This document shows positions 11,082 through 22,358 of a stretch of 64,000 bases of DNA, piece after piece (positions within the stretch are counted from its first letter, which is position 1; each line of letters starts with the position of its first letter). The DNA lies in assembly GCF_022539505.1 (NCBI RefSeq), contig NC_061514.1, positions 251,646,124-251,710,123 of the forward strand, written 5' to 3'. The stretch comes from Lolium rigidum (Eukaryota > Streptophyta > Magnoliopsida > Poales > Poaceae). Made by a program: the position numbers and the translations under genes. The notes under the pieces were generated by a model. That model did no database searches and was not told where the DNA came from. It worked only from the letters and a program-made list of their open reading frames with translations.

Positions 11082-12608
11082 TGATACGTCTCCAACGTAC
11101 CTATAATTTCTGATGTTCCATGCTTGTTTTATGACAATACTTACATGTTTTGCTTGCACTTTATAATGTTTTTATGCATTTTCCGGAACTAACCTATTAA
11201 CGAGATGCCGAAGTGCCGGTTCTCGTTTTCTCGCTGTTTTTGGTTCCGTAAAGGCTGTTCGGGCAATATTCTCGGAATCGGACGAAATCAACGCCCGTAA
11301 CCTTATTTTTCCCGGAACCTTCCGGAAAGTCAAAGGGGGACCGGAGGGGTGCCCCGGGGGCCCCACACGTGTGGGCCGCGCGGGCTCCACCCTGGCCGCG
11401 CCGGCCTGGTGTGAGGAGCCCCCGTGGCCCCTCCGACTCCACCTCTTCGCCTATTTAAGCCGTCCCGACCTAAAAACGCGACATCAATTGACGAAACTCC
11501 AGAAAGACTCCAGGGGCGCCGCCACCATCGCGAAACTCCAATTCGAGGGACAGAAGTCTCTGTTCCGGCACCTCGCCGGACGGGGAAGTTCCCCCGGAAG
11601 CCATCTCCATCGACGCCACCGCCTCCATCATGCTCCGTGAGTAGTTCCCCCATGGACTACGGGTTCTAGTTGTAGCTAGTTGGTATTCTCTCCCCCATGT
11701 ACTTCAATGATCTCATGAGTTGCCTTACATGATTGAGATTCATCTGATGTAATCGGTGTTGTGTTTGTCGGGATCCGATGGATTGTTACATTATGATTGT
11801 CTATCTACAAAGTTTGTGAAGTTATTGTTGCCGCAATCTTGTTATGCTTAATGCTTGTCACTAGGGCCCGAGTGGCATGATCTTAGATTTAAGCTCTATA
11901 CTTATTGCTTAGATTGTATCTACAAGTTGTATGCACATGTCTATGTCCGGAACCAAAGGCCCCAAAGTGACGAAATTGGGACAACTGGAGGGGAAGGCTT
12001 AGATACGAGGATCACATGTTTTCACGGAGTGTTAATGCTTTGCTCCGGTGCTCTATTAAAAGGAGTGCCTTAATTTCCAAGTAGATTCCCTAGAGGCCAG
12101 TGCTGCCACCAGCTGGTAGGACAAAAGATGTTGTACAAGTTTCTCATTGCGAGCACGTATGACTATATATGGAAAACATGCCTACATGATTAATGATCTT
12201 GATGTTCTGTCTTAATGCTATTTCAATCCTATCAATTGCCCGACTGTAATTTGTTCACCCAACACTTGTTATTGGAGAGTTACCACTAGTGTAGATAGCT
12301 GGAAACCCGGGTCCATCTCTCATCATCATATACTCGTTCTACATGTCATTGGAAGTACTATCAACTATTTTCTGGTGCCATTGCTGTCATACTACTGTTA
12401 CTGCTGTTGTGTTACTTTTACTATTTCTCCCATATTACTGCTGCTTTCACATCACCCCTGTTACTAGTGCTTTTCCAGGTGCAGCTGAATTGACAACTCG
12501 GTTGTTAAGGCTTATAAGTATTCTTTACCTCCCCTTGTGTCGAATCAATAAATTTGGGTTTTACTTCCCTCGAAGACCGTTGCGATCCCCTATACTTGTG
12601 GGTTATCA
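11082..12608 (+). repeat. 5' LTR of a gypsy-like element (outer element of nest)
   Basis: Begins TGATACGTCTCCAACGTACC and ends ACTTGTGGGTTATCA, followed after 11 bp by a tRNA-Asp primer site, so this is a 5' LTR in plus orientation. Length 1527 bp. The U3 promoter candidate TATTTAAG is at 11452-11459, followed by the GC-rich transcribed part. The five bases before it are CGGCG; the matching duplication at the far end is not visible because the element is interrupted at 13893 and later lost at the gap. Confidence 0.85.
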
Positions 12609-12619
12609 AGACTATTTTC

Positions 12620-12637
12620 TGGCGCCGTTGCCGGGGA
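12620..12637 (+). other. Primer-binding site, tRNA-Asp type
   Basis: TGGCGCCGTTGCCGGGGA is the exact complement of the 3' end of plant tRNA-Asp, including CCA. It sits just inside the 5' LTR, the expected place for minus-strand priming. Confidence 0.9.
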
Positions 12638-12820
12638 GGCGTAGCTCTACTCATAAGTTCACCTGGGGAGTACACTCTACCTCTCTCTCTGTTTTTATTT
12701 TATTTTATTTTATTTTGCTTAGTTTACTTTTGTCTAGTTTGTTTTTGTTTTGTTTTACTTTTCTCATAAATCCAAAAATCCATAAAAATTTGAAAAACCT
12801 AAAAATTAAAAACTTTTGTT

Positions 12821-13892
12821 ATGGAAGAACCTACAACCTATTTGGAGCTTATAGAATTATATAATAGTTATAGAGAATCAAGAACGGGAAAAGTTATGAG
12901 TACTGTGATAGAAAAACTGAATACAATTGCTAAAATCTTGCTTAAACGCCATGATATAAACTGTTGCTCTCAACAGGACACTAAACATCTTAAATTTCAA
13001 TGTGGTTTTAGTGAGGAATTTTTAATTAAGAACTATAATCGGAATAGCTATATTCATTTTGGGTTCGTAGAGGTAGAACAATTTGTCTTATTTATGGGAG
13101 CCTCTGAGATTGAATCCTTCATTGCTAGAAATTATGAAACTTGTGTTGTTTGTAAGGACCTTAAAAATTATATCTCTTCTATTCTTAATTTTTGCGTAGA
13201 AATCTACAGTGATAATCCTTATATCATTGATTATAAAGAGAGACTCATTAATGCACAAGAATGCACTCATAATTTGCAGGAACCAGTGGAAGAAGAAATT
13301 GATGAACCTAAAAGCTCATTGGATGAAAAAGAGGAGGAAATTGATGAACCTGAAAGCTCATTGGATGAAAAAGAAGAGGAGAGTGATGAACAAAAGGAGG
13401 GAGAATGGATTAGCTACCCATGCCAACCTTCTAATGATAGTAACTCTTTATCTCTTACACTATTTGATTATCCTCCATGCTTACCGAAAGAGGTTGAATG
13501 TTATGTTCCTATGGATTCTCTTGAAATATTACCTATGAGTAAAATTTGTGAGAATAATTATGCTACTGTTATCTATGATAATCCATGCTACTTTGATAAA
13601 TCTTATGATAATGCTTTGTTTGTGCCTGATGTCGATATGCATGGTACTAAAGAGTTTTGCTTGGTAAATGTTTATGATAAATCTCTAGATGATGGTCCTA
13701 TGTTACTTGATAATATTAATTGTACTACTAATGAAAATGGGATTGGAGAGGTCTTGAATTTATCTAGGAGTCCCATATCTTTTGAGATTGATCAATCATC
13801 TTGTTACATTATTGATAAAAGTGAGTTTGAAAGTTTTGATCCTATTATTTTTGAGCTTGATAAAAATTATGTCTTTATGGATCCTGAAAGGC
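12821..13892 (+). CDS. Gag-position acidic protein of a non-autonomous gypsy element, interrupted
   Basis: A long ORF starts at the ATG at 12821, 183 bp after the primer site, in the usual gag position, and stays open for 357 codons until another LTR inserts at 13893; the apparent stop at 13945 lies inside that LTR. The protein is acidic and has no zinc knuckle, protease or retrotransposon-gag signature that I recognise. Residues about 155-195 carry a 17-residue direct repeat (DEP.SSLDEKEEEI..., two copies and a partial third; 51 bp in the DNA). The C-terminal half is rich in Asp, Tyr and Cys-Leu. ORFs of this kind accompany non-autonomous grass gypsy elements; function unknown. Absence of pol cannot be judged because of the interruption. 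Confidence 0.6.
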
Positions 13893-15494
13893 TGATACGT
13901 CTCCGACGTATCGATAATTTCTTATGTTCTATGCCATATTATTGATGATACCTACATGTTTTATGCACACTTTATGTCATATTCGTGCATTTTCTGGAAC
14001 TAACCTATTAACAAGATGCCGAAGTGCCGATTCTTCGTTTTCTGCTGTTTTTGGTTTCGTAAATCCTAGTAACGAAATATTCTCGGAATTGGACGAAATC
14101 AAAGCCCGGGGGCCTATTTTTCCACGAAGCTTCCGAAGTCCGAAGACGAGACGAAGAGGGGCCACGGAGGGCCACACCCTAGGGCGGCCCCCCCCCCTTG
14201 GCCGCGCGGCCCCGTGGTGTGGGGCCCTCGTGCCGCCTCTTGACCTACCCTTCCGCCTACAAATAGCCTCCGTGACGAAACCCCCAGTACCGAGAGCCAC
14301 GATACGGAAAACCTTCCCGAGACGCCGTCGCCGCCGATCCCATCTCGGGGGATCCGAGGAGATCGCCTCCGGCACCCTGCCGGAGAGGGGAATCATCTCC
14401 CGGAGGACTCTACACCGCCATGGTCGCCTCCGGAGTGATGAGTGAGTAGTCTACCCCTCGGACTATGGGTCCAGAGCGAGTAGCTAGATGGTTGTCTTCT
14501 CCTCATTGTGCTTCATTGTTGGATCTTGTGAGCTGCCTAACATGATCAAGATCATCTATCCGTAATTCTATATGTTGTGTTTGTCGGGATCCGATGGATA
14601 GAGAATACCATGTCATGTTAATTATCAAGTTATTATACATGTGTTGTTTATGATCTTGCATGCTCTCCGTTTCTAGTAGAGGCTCGGCCAAGTTTTTACT
14701 TTTAACTCCAAGAGGGAGTACTTATGCTCGATAGTGGGTTCATGCCTCGCATTGACACCGGGACGATGACGGAAAGTTCTAAGGTTGTGTTGTGTCTGTT
14801 GCCACTAGGGATAAAACATTGGCGCTATGTCCGAGGATGTAGTTGTCGATTACATTACGCACCATACTTAATGCAATTGTCTCGTTGTTTAGCAACTTAA
14901 TACCGGAGGGGGTTCGGATGATAACCCTGAAGGTGGACTTTTTAGGCATAGATGCGGTTGGATGGCGGTCTATGTACTTTGTCGTAATGCCCAATTAAAT
15001 CTCACTATACTTATCATGTCATGTATGTGCATTGTTATGCCCTCTCTATTTGTCAATTGCCCGACCGTAATTTGTTCACCCAACATGCTTTTATCTTATG
15101 GGAGAGACACCTCTAGTGAACTGTGGACCCCGGTCCATTCTTTTAATACTGAAATACAAATCTGCTGCAATACTTGTTTTACTCGTTTTCTCTGCAAACA
15201 ATCATCTTCCACACAATACGGTTAATCCTTTGTTACAGCAAGCCGGTGAGATTGACAACCTCACTCGTTTCGTTGGGGCAAAGTACTTTGGTTGTGTTGT
15301 GCGGGTTCCACGTTGGCGCCGGAATCTCCGGTGTTGCGCCGCACTACATCCCGCCGCCATCAACCTTCAACGTGCTTCTTGGCTCCTCCCTGGTTCGATA
15401 AACCTTGGTTTCTTTCCGAGGGAAAACTTGCTGCTGTGCGCATCATACCTTCCTCTTGGGGTTGCCCAACGAACGTGTGAAATACACGCCATCA
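13893..15494 (+). repeat. 5' LTR of second gypsy element, inserted in the first
   Basis: Starts TGATACGTCTCCGACGTATC and ends AATACACGCCATCA, then the primer site. It is 1602 bp long and splits the ORF at 12821. Internal landmarks of the family are the GC-rich 'AACCCCCAGTACCGAGAGCC' block after a TACAAATAG promoter-like site near 14260, and the 'GGTTTCTTTCCGAGGGAAAAC' region near the end. Related LTR pieces occur at 52977-53522 (minus) and 53623-53863 (plus). Confidence 0.85.
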
Positions 15495-15506
15495 AGCATA
15501 TTTTCT

Positions 15507-15524
15507 CGGCGCCGTTGCCGGGGA
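15507..15524 (+). other. Primer-binding site, tRNA-Asp type, one mismatch
   Basis: CGGCGCCGTTGCCGGGGA follows the LTR end by 12 bp; compared with the site at 12620, the first base is C instead of T, or a C has been inserted (TCTCGGCG against TCTGGCG). Confidence 0.8.
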
Positions 15525-15761
15525 GATCAAGACACGCTGCAAGGGGAGTCTCCACTTCTCAATCTCTTTACTTTGTTTTTGTCTTGCTTTATTTTATTTA
15601 CTACTTTGTTTGCTGCATTAAATCAAAATACAAAAAAATTAGTTGCTAGTTTTACTTTACTTGCTATCTTGTTTTCTATATCAAAAACACAAAAAAAAAA
15701 TTAGTTACTTGTTTTACTTTACTTAATATCATGCATGTTTTTATTTCACTAGTTAAGCATA

Positions 15762-16427
15762 ATGGAAAACAACAAAAATATGAGAGATCTTTATGAACTT
15801 TATCTTGAATTAGGACATGATGTGTTTGAAGAGAGAATTAAAAAACCCATGGAACTTTATATGCATGCTAATGGGAATGTTATTACTATGGATGCTTTGA
15901 ACACCATTGTTGCTAATGCTATGGAAAATTCTAAGCTTGGGGAAGCTGGCTCTGATGAGCAGGATCTTTTTAGTCCCCCAAGCATTGAGGAGAAAATTTT
16001 CTTTTATGATTACAATATGCCTCCTATAAATAATGATAGCTACTTTGTTGAATTTGCTCCCACCATTACTAATAAAATTGATTATGCTTACGTGGAGAGT
16101 AATAATTTTATGCATGAGACTCATGATAAGAATGCTTTATGTGATAGTTACATTGTTGAGTTTGCTCATGATGCTACTGAAAATTATTATGAGAGAGGAA
16201 AATATGGTTGTAGAAATTTTCATGTTGCTAAAACACCTCTCTATGTGCTAAATTTTTTGAAGTTACACTTGTTTTATCTTCCTATGCTTGTTACTTTGTT
16301 TTTCATGAACTTGTTTATTTACAAGATTCCTATGCATAGGAAGCATTTTAGACTTAAATGTGTTTTGAATTTGCCTCTTGATGCTCTCTTTTGCTTCAAA
16401 TACTATTTCTTGCGAGTGCATCATTAA
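15762..16427 (+). CDS. Gag-position protein of non-autonomous gypsy element
   Basis: A 221-aa ORF (ATG at 15762) starts about 240 bp after the primer site. The N-terminus has a charged, helical segment (LYELYLELGHDVFEERIKKP). The middle is acidic and aromatic with 'YVESNNF' and 'CDSYIVEF' elements. The C-terminal 60 residues are hydrophobic (repeated LFYLPML/LFFMNLF) and could form one or two membrane-like helices. There is no zinc knuckle, protease or RT. It resembles unnamed proteins found in non-autonomous gypsy elements of wheat relatives. The 1.7 kb after the stop is non-coding, so the element seems to carry this ORF alone. The role is unknown: a divergent Gag or an accessory protein. 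Confidence 0.55.
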   Translation: MENNKNMRDLYELYLELGHDVFEERIKKPMELYMHANGNVITMDALNTIVANAMENSKLGEAGSDEQDLFSPPSIEEKIFFYDYNMPPINNDSYFVEFAPTITNKIDYAYVESNNFMHETHDKNALCDSYIVEFAHDATENYYERGKYGCRNFHVAKTPLYVLNFLKLHLFYLPMLVTLFFMNLFIYKIPMHRKHFRLKCVLNLPLDALFCFKYYFLRVHH

Positions 16428-18136
16428 AACTGCTGAGCCCATCTTAACGGCTATAAAGAAAGAACTTCTTGGGAGATAACCCATGTGTTATTTTGCTACA
16501 GCACTTTGTTTTATATTTGTGTCTTGGAAGTTGTTTACTACTGTAGCAACCTCTCCTTATCTTAGTTTTATGTTTTGTTGTGCCAAGTAAAGTCTTTGAT
16601 AGAAAAGTAAGTACTAGATTTGGATTACTGCGCAGTTTCAGAATTCTTTGCTGTCACGAATCTGGGTCTATCTCCCTGTAGGTAGCTCAGAAAATTATGC
16701 CAATTTACGAGCATGATCCTCAGATATGTACGCAACTTTCATTCAATTTGAGCATTTTCGTTTGAGCAAGTCTGGTGGCCTAATAAAATCCATCTTTACG
16801 GACTGTTCTGTTTTGACAGATTCTGTCTTTTATTTCGCATTGCCTCTTTTGCTATGTTGGATGAATTTCTTTGATCCATTAATGTCCAGTAGCTTTATGC
16901 AATGTCCAGAAGTGTTAAGAATAATTGTGTCACCTCTCGAACATGTGAATTTTTATTATGCACTAACCCTCTAATGAGTTGTTTCGAGTTTGGTGTGGAG
17001 GAAGTTTTCAAGGATCAAGAGAGGAGTATGATGCAATATGATTAAGGAGAGTGAAAGCTCTAAGCTTGGGGATGCCCCGGTGGTTCACCCCTACATATAT
17101 TAAGAAGACTCAAGCGTCTAAGCTTGGGGATGCCCAAGGCATCCCCTTCTTCATCGACAACATTATCAGGTTCCTCCCCCGAAACTATATTTTTATTCGG
17201 CCACATCTTATGTACTTTGCTTGGAGCGTCGGTTTGTTTTGTTTTTTGTTTTGTTTGAATAAAATGGATCCTAGCATTCACTTTATGGGAGAGAGACACG
17301 CTCCGCTGTTGCATATGGACAAATATGTCCTTAGGTTCTACTCATAGTATTCATGGCGAAGTTTCTCCTTCGTTAAATTGTTATATGGTTGGAATTGGAA
17401 AATGCTACATGTAGTAACTCTAAAATGTCTTGGATAATTTGATACTTAGCAATTGTTGTGCTCATGTTTAAGCTCTTGCATCATATACTTTGCACCCATT
17501 AATGAAGAAATACTTAGAGCTTGCTAATTTGGTTTGCATATTTGGTTTCTCTAGAGTCTAGATAACATCTAGTATTGAGTTTTGAACAACAAGGAAGACG
17601 GTATGGAGTCTTATAATGTTTACCATATGTCTTTTATGTGAGTTTTGCTGTACCGTTCATCCTTGTGTTTGTTTCAAATAGCCTTGCTAGCCTAAACCTT
17701 GTATCGAGAGGGAATACTTCTCATGCATCCAAAATACTTGAGCCAACCACTATGCCATTTGTGTCCACATACCTACCTACTACATGGTATTTATCCGCCA
17801 TTCCAAAGTAAATTGCTTGAGTGCTACCTTTAAAATTCCATCATTCACCTTTGCAATATATAGCTCATGGGACAAATAGCTTAAAAACTATTGTAGCATT
17901 GAATATGTACTTATGCACTTTATCTCTTATTAAGTTGCTTGTTGAGCGGTAACCATGTTTCGGGGACGCCATCAACTATTCTTTGTTGGATATCATGTGA
18001 GTTGCTATGCATGTCCGTCTTGTCTGAAGCAAGAGAGATCTACCACCTTCATGGTTGGAGCATGCATGTTGTTAGAGAAGAACTTTGGGCCGCTAACTAA
18101 AGCCATGATTCATGGTGGAAGTTTTAGTTTGGACAC
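16428..18136 (+). mobile_element. Non-coding internal region of the second gypsy element
   Basis: 1.7 kb without long ORFs, continuing the element started at 13893. It holds two copies of 'CTAAGCTTGGGGATGCCC' (17059 and 17118), a motif that stands just before the 3' LTR in the related minus-strand element at 63199. The sequence stops at 18137, where a reverse-oriented LTR has inserted, so its own 3' LTR is not visible. Confidence 0.65.
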
Positions 18137-19055
18137 TGATGTCTACGGGAGCTTCTATTCTTGTAGACAGTGTTGGGCCTCCAAGAGTAGAGGTTTGTAG
18201 AACAGCAGCAAGTTTCCCTTAAGTGGATACCCAAGGTTTATCGAACTCAGGGAGGAAGAGGTCAAAGATATCCCTCTCATGCAACCCCGCAACCACAAAG
18301 CAAGAAGTCTCTTGTGTCCCCAACACACCTAATAGGTGCACTAGTTCGGCGAAGAGATAGTGAAATACAGGTGGTATGAATAAGTAGTAGCAACGGCAAC
18401 GACACCGGAAAAGTGCTTTGCCCGGACGAGTAAACAAGCGTAGTAATGTAGCAGTAGTAACGCAGCAGTAGTAACGCAAAGAAACAAGAAACAAGCAGTA
18501 GTAACTCAGCAGTATTTAGGAACAAGACCTAGGGATTACACTTTCACTAGTGGACACTCTCAACATTGATCACATAACAGTAACAGTATAAATGCATACT
18601 CTACACTTTTGTTGGATGATGAACACATTGCGTAGGATTACACGAACCCTCAATGCCGGAGTTAACAAGCTCCACAATAATGCTCATGTTTTAGTAACCT
18701 TAAGTGTAAGATAGATCAACAGACTAAACCAAGTACTAGCATAGCATGCACACTCGTCACCTTCATGCATATGTAGGAGGAATAGATCACATCAATATTA
18801 TCATAGCAATAGTTAACTTCGCAATCTACAAGAGATCATGATCATAGCATAAACCAAGTACTAACACGGTGCACGCACTGTCACCTTTGCACACATGCAG
18901 GAGGAATAAAACTACTTTAATAACTTTGCTAGAGTAGCACATAGATAAATTGTGATACAAAACTCATATGAATCTCAATCATGTAAAGCAGCTCATGAGA
19001 TTATTATATTGAGGTACATGGGAGAGAGATGAACCACATAGCTACGGCGAAGCCC
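18137..19055 (-). repeat. LTR of a minus-strand gypsy element, cut by gap
   Basis: Starts TGATGTCTACGGGAGCTTCT, the reverse complement of the LTR end GCTCCCGTAGACATCA. It matches the LTR at 61509-63198 almost base for base for 0.9 kb, then reaches the 100-N gap. It interrupts the element of 13893-18136 (preceding pentamer GACAC). Whether it is a solo LTR or one end of a full element cannot be told. Confidence 0.85.
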
Positions 19056-19155
19056 NNNNNNNNNNNNNNNNNNNNNNNNNNNNNNNNNNNNNNNNNNNNN
19101 NNNNNNNNNNNNNNNNNNNNNNNNNNNNNNNNNNNNNNNNNNNNNNNNNNNNNNN
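19056..19155. other. Assembly gap (100 N)
   Basis: Exactly 100 N. Left of it is a retrotransposon LTR; right of it is the first intron of a host-like gene. The three nested elements that begin at 11082, 13893 and 18137 all lose their right halves here, so much more than 100 bp is missing. Confidence 0.99.
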
Positions 19156-19572
19156 AATTAGGTGATGCAAAAAATTAACCACATCCACACAATAAATGTC
19201 ATCAACTCACATATAACATCCAAATTGAACAAAAACAGCATCTCTAAATCATAAGTGCTGCCGCAAATCAGTCCAGGTGCTGCCCTGCGCCCAGCTTCGC
19301 AACAGGCGCATCCGGCCTTCAGTAAACCTCCTCGCTGAAACTTCTCTAATAGATACTGGGATTCAAATGCATGTGGCATGCTAACAGAATTGCGACTTTT
19401 TCACCCACAATTTTCAATTCGATCACATGGCTAGCGAGCATACGTTCCAATCTTAACACATAATAATTGACAAACGGGACGACGAGATCGAACTGTGTCG
19501 CAGCTAGAGAAACGGAATTAAAATGGGATCTGAGACGGTGGTGCGGAGGGGTGGAGAGGGGACGGTACGTAC

Positions 19573-19711
19573 GGATCTCCGAGAAGAAGAGGAGGAGGAT
19601 GGCGATGGAGGAGAAGATGGTGATGAGGCCGCCGGAGAGGGTGCGGCTGTAGAAGTCCTCGTTCACCTTGGGGTAGGCGTCGAGGCTCCGCAGCTTGTTC
19701 CACAGCTCCAT
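19573..19711 (-). CDS. ERGIC3: ERGIC3/ERV46-like protein, exon 1 only
   Basis: Minus-strand exon with ATG at 19711. The first 47 residues match the conserved start of plant ERGIC3/ERV46 proteins: 'NKLRSLDAYPKVNEDFYSRT', then a hydrophobic segment (ITIFSSIAILLLFFSEI) that is the first membrane helix. Known role: ERV46-family proteins cycle between endoplasmic reticulum and Golgi in COPII/COPI vesicles and help retrieve cargo. The similarity stops at a good splice donor, C|GTACGT at about 19573, so this is exon 1 and 19156-19572 is intron. The GC-rich 5' leader lies at 19712-19830. Further exons should lie at lower coordinates, but that side is the gap and then retrotransposons. It is therefore either the start of a gene whose rest is elsewhere in the assembly, or an orphan exon. 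Confidence 0.75.
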
Positions 19712-20305
19712 CTCCCCAGCGAGATCGCCGGAGCCCTAGGACGAGGGGAGATCTGCGGTGTCGCCGTCGCCGTCGCCGCCGTCGCAGCGACAAATGGGGA
19801 GGGTGTTTCTGCAATTTGTGCGGGCGCAGAGGGGTCAATTTCGCTTTGCCAGGCCTTGTCTTGTCTCGGCTCGTGTAGAGCTGCTGCCAGTTGGGGCCTC
19901 GGGTGTGAATGTATCATTTTTAGTAAAAATACTCCGTACAAGAAAGCTCACTAAACTGAACCTCTTTGAATGTCTTGATCACCGTACACAGGCTATACAC
20001 TCATCAATACAAAAACCAGCTAAAGGACATGGACTTGTAAATATGTATGTACTACTTTTTTTTTTTAGGGAATGTACTACTTTTTCTGCTGCACTTACTT
20101 TTAATTTGGCAATAGTTTTCGATAACTCCTATTTGCCCTCTCTAGTGTTATATCCTGATCTTTTCAAACAAATTAATTGAATCAACATGTGTCTGGATTG
20201 GAGTCGGTTCAACCTATAGGAGGATCGATACCTTCGATCCAGAATACTAATGCAAAACATAGTAGCATTTCTCTAAGGGATCCTAGGTTTATATCGATGC
20301 AAGCA
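19712..20305. other. 5' leader/promoter side of the ERGIC3-like exon
   Basis: The first 120 bp are GC-rich with CGCCGT repeats, read as a 5' leader for the minus-strand exon. Beyond about 19930 the DNA becomes AT-rich and ordinary. No other gene is seen. Confidence 0.4.
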
Positions 20306-20319
20306 CAGGCGGACCTTAA
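20306..20319 (+). other. Possible hAT-type end (CAGGCGGACC)
   Basis: CAGGCGGACC resembles the CAGGGGCGGA start of grass hAT elements. If real, it marks the left end of the element that carries the TTF-zinc-finger gene, with the Harbinger copy inserted 14 bp inside it. The opposite end is not visible, so this stays weak. Confidence 0.25.
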
Positions 20320-20625
20320 GGCTGGTGCCAATGCACCACTTCACTCTAGCCTGCCACGTCAGCTTTTTCCCTCACACTCACCCCACTCTCACCCCACTCT
20401 CACCCCACGATGCCAATGCACAGGCTATAGTGCTAGCTTTACTTCTCTTTCCTCGATGTCAGCTTTTCTCTCTCCTCGACATCAGCATTTCATTTTCAGA
20501 TTACAACAATATAAATAATGCAAGGAAATTATTTTATTGAACTAAAATTGTTACCGATTACATCATAAAAAAAATTACATAAAAATTTGAAAAGATTACA
20601 TAAAAATTTGAAAAAATTACATAAT

Positions 20626-21886
20626 CTAGGAATTAGCCCACACATGCTCCATCAAATCATGCTGGAGCTGTGTATACATCGGTGACTCCCTCATTTCGGT
20701 GTCCATCCGAATCTCGGCTACTAGGCTTGGTGGTGCATGGTGGTGTATTGCAGTGGCCGACATTTGAAGCAACTGTCTCATAGATGTTGTCCAAATTTGT
20801 ACCACGCTCATCGTCGATGATCATGTTGTGCGTAATGACACATGCACGCATGATCAATCCAAGAGTACGCGTCGAGTAGGAGCGTCCCGGAACTCGCTAG
20901 AATGTTGAACCTAGCCTTCAACACTCCAAAGGCACACTCGACATCTTTGCGCCAAGCTGATTGAGCAAGCAGTGAACACTCGCTGCTTTTCACTTTGTGG
21001 AAGAGTAACACCTTTCATGAACACCGGCCGAGAGGGGTAGATGTCGTCGGCAAGGTAGTAACCATAGTTGTACTCGTGTCCATTCACCGTGAAGTTCACT
21101 ATGGGTGCTTCTCCCCTAAGCACATCAGTGAACAACGGCGACTGGTTGAGTACATTGAGGTCGTTGTTGGACCCGGACACTCCAAAAAAGGCATGCCAGA
21201 TCCAACGATCATACGACGCAATGGCTTCTAAGATTATGGTAGGGTGTTTAATGTCTCCCCTTGTGAATTGACCGGCATGAGCCACTGGGCAGTTCCTCTA
21301 CTGCCAATGCATGCAATCGATGCTCCCTAACATGCCCGGAAAGCCACGCTCCTCGGCTTTCGCTAACAGACGCTAAGTATCCTCGACATTTGGTCGACGG
21401 CAAAAGTGTTCCCCGTAACAGGCAATGATGCCTTCACGTAATCTATCTAGACAATCCGATGAAGTTTGTCTAGCTAACTTAAGCCACTCATCTATCGTAT
21501 CTGCAGCGGCTCCATAAGCTAACCGTACGCAAAGCCGCAAGACACTTTTGTAGGGGAGAAAAACCAGCACGGTTGAGAGCATCAACTCTTTGGGTGAAAT
21601 ACGGAGAGTATTCACCCAATCTATCCACAATGCGCAGAAAAAGGGATCGCCTCATCCGATACCTTCGCCGAAAGTAGCTCGGAGGATAGTTGCAGTCGTC
21701 GGCGAAGTAGTCCTCGAAGAGCCGATCGTGGGCACCCGCACGATCACGCCCGATGAACTCTCGGCGGCGTCGCGGCCGTCTTGGCTCCGGCTCCTCGTTG
21801 AGCATCTCCTCCTCATACTCCGCCCGGAATGCAGCGATCATATCACCCTCCATTCCGTCGCTCGAACCGCCGCTAGACGAAGACAT
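20626..21886 (-). pseudogene. PIF/Harbinger transposase (DDE nuclease), decayed
   Basis: Minus-strand gene, ATG at 21886, last codon at 20629 and stop at 20626. An N-terminal Ser-rich and acidic/Arg-rich region leads to the conserved 'DRLFEDYFADD..Y....FRRRYRM' motif near residues 55-80. The three catalytic regions of the DDE nuclease are readable: first Asp in GSIDCMHW (about 21310), second in SNNDLNVLNQSP (about 21150), and the Glu in WRKDVECAFGVLKARF (about 20950). Damage includes a TAG stop straight after the first catalytic block, a stop near 21370, and frame changes near 21600 and 20960. The protein would normally cut at the terminal repeats together with a Myb-like partner, which is absent here. 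Length and motif order match the family. Confidence 0.85.
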
Positions 21887-21960
21887 GGCGTTGAGAGGAG
21901 TGGAAATGGAGAGTGGAGCTGATGAAGTGAGGTGTGGAATGAGTGAAACCATATGGGGGT

Positions 21961-21967
21961 ATTTATA
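21961..21967 (-). promoter_or_regulatory. TATA box of the Harbinger transposase
   Basis: TATAAAT on the minus strand, 75 bp before the transposase ATG at 21886. Just upstream (22004-22056) lies a perfect inverted repeat. Confidence 0.5.
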
Positions 21968-22003
21968 GGGGGTTTTGGCATTTTTTCAGGATTTTTTGAA
22001 CCC

Positions 22004-22056
22004 TAACGGCTAGCTGAGGTGGACGAATCAGATCGCGCCACCTCAGCTAGCCGTTA
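22004..22056. repeat. Perfect 19-bp inverted repeat upstream of transposase
   Basis: TAACGGCTAGCTGAGGTGG at 22004-22022 and its exact reverse complement at 22038-22056, separated by 15 bp. In RNA it would form a 19-bp hairpin; in DNA it is a candidate protein-binding palindrome. It lies about 40 bp upstream of the TATA box. Confidence 0.85.
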
Positions 22057-22358
22057 CACACTACCGCCCGCCTCTCGCTCGCTCTCGCCCGCCTCTCGCC
22101 CGCCTATCGGCCGGTCTCGCCCGCCCTCTCGCCCGCCCCTCTCTCACCCCGCCCCGCCAACGTTGCCGCCTCGCTACCGCCCCTCTCTCGCCTCCCTCTC
22201 GCCCCCAACGCAGGCGTTAGCTGGGCGGGAGCGGGCGCTACCGCCGGGCGCCCGCGCCGTCGCCTGCCGCTGGCCTCTCGCCCCACTCCCGCCTCTCTCT
22301 CGCCCCGACCCCGACGCCGCCGCTACCGCCCTCACTCACGCCTGCGTTGGCACCAGCC

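Larger units (their letters stand above)
20320..22358 (-). mobile_element. PIF/Harbinger transposon with TAA duplication
   Basis: Complete element of 2039 bp. The left end GGCTGGTGCCAATGCA (20320) and the right end read inward from 22358 (GGCTGGTGCCAACGCA) match at 15 of 16 bases. Both sides are flanked by TAA (20317-20319 and 22359-22361), the 3-bp duplication typical of PIF/Harbinger. A decayed transposase on the minus strand fills 20626-21886. Beyond the gene, 22060-22330 is a C-rich tract of CTCGCCC-type repeats, and the left side has three CACCCCACTCT repeats. The element sits in the leader of the hAT-like locus. Autonomous function is lost, but ends and duplication are intact. Confidence 0.9.

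Noticed and set aside
15098..15649. 183-aa ORF across the LTR end and primer site
   Set aside because: It crosses the LTR/primer boundary; the same sequence at 53664-53993 translates differently because of indels.
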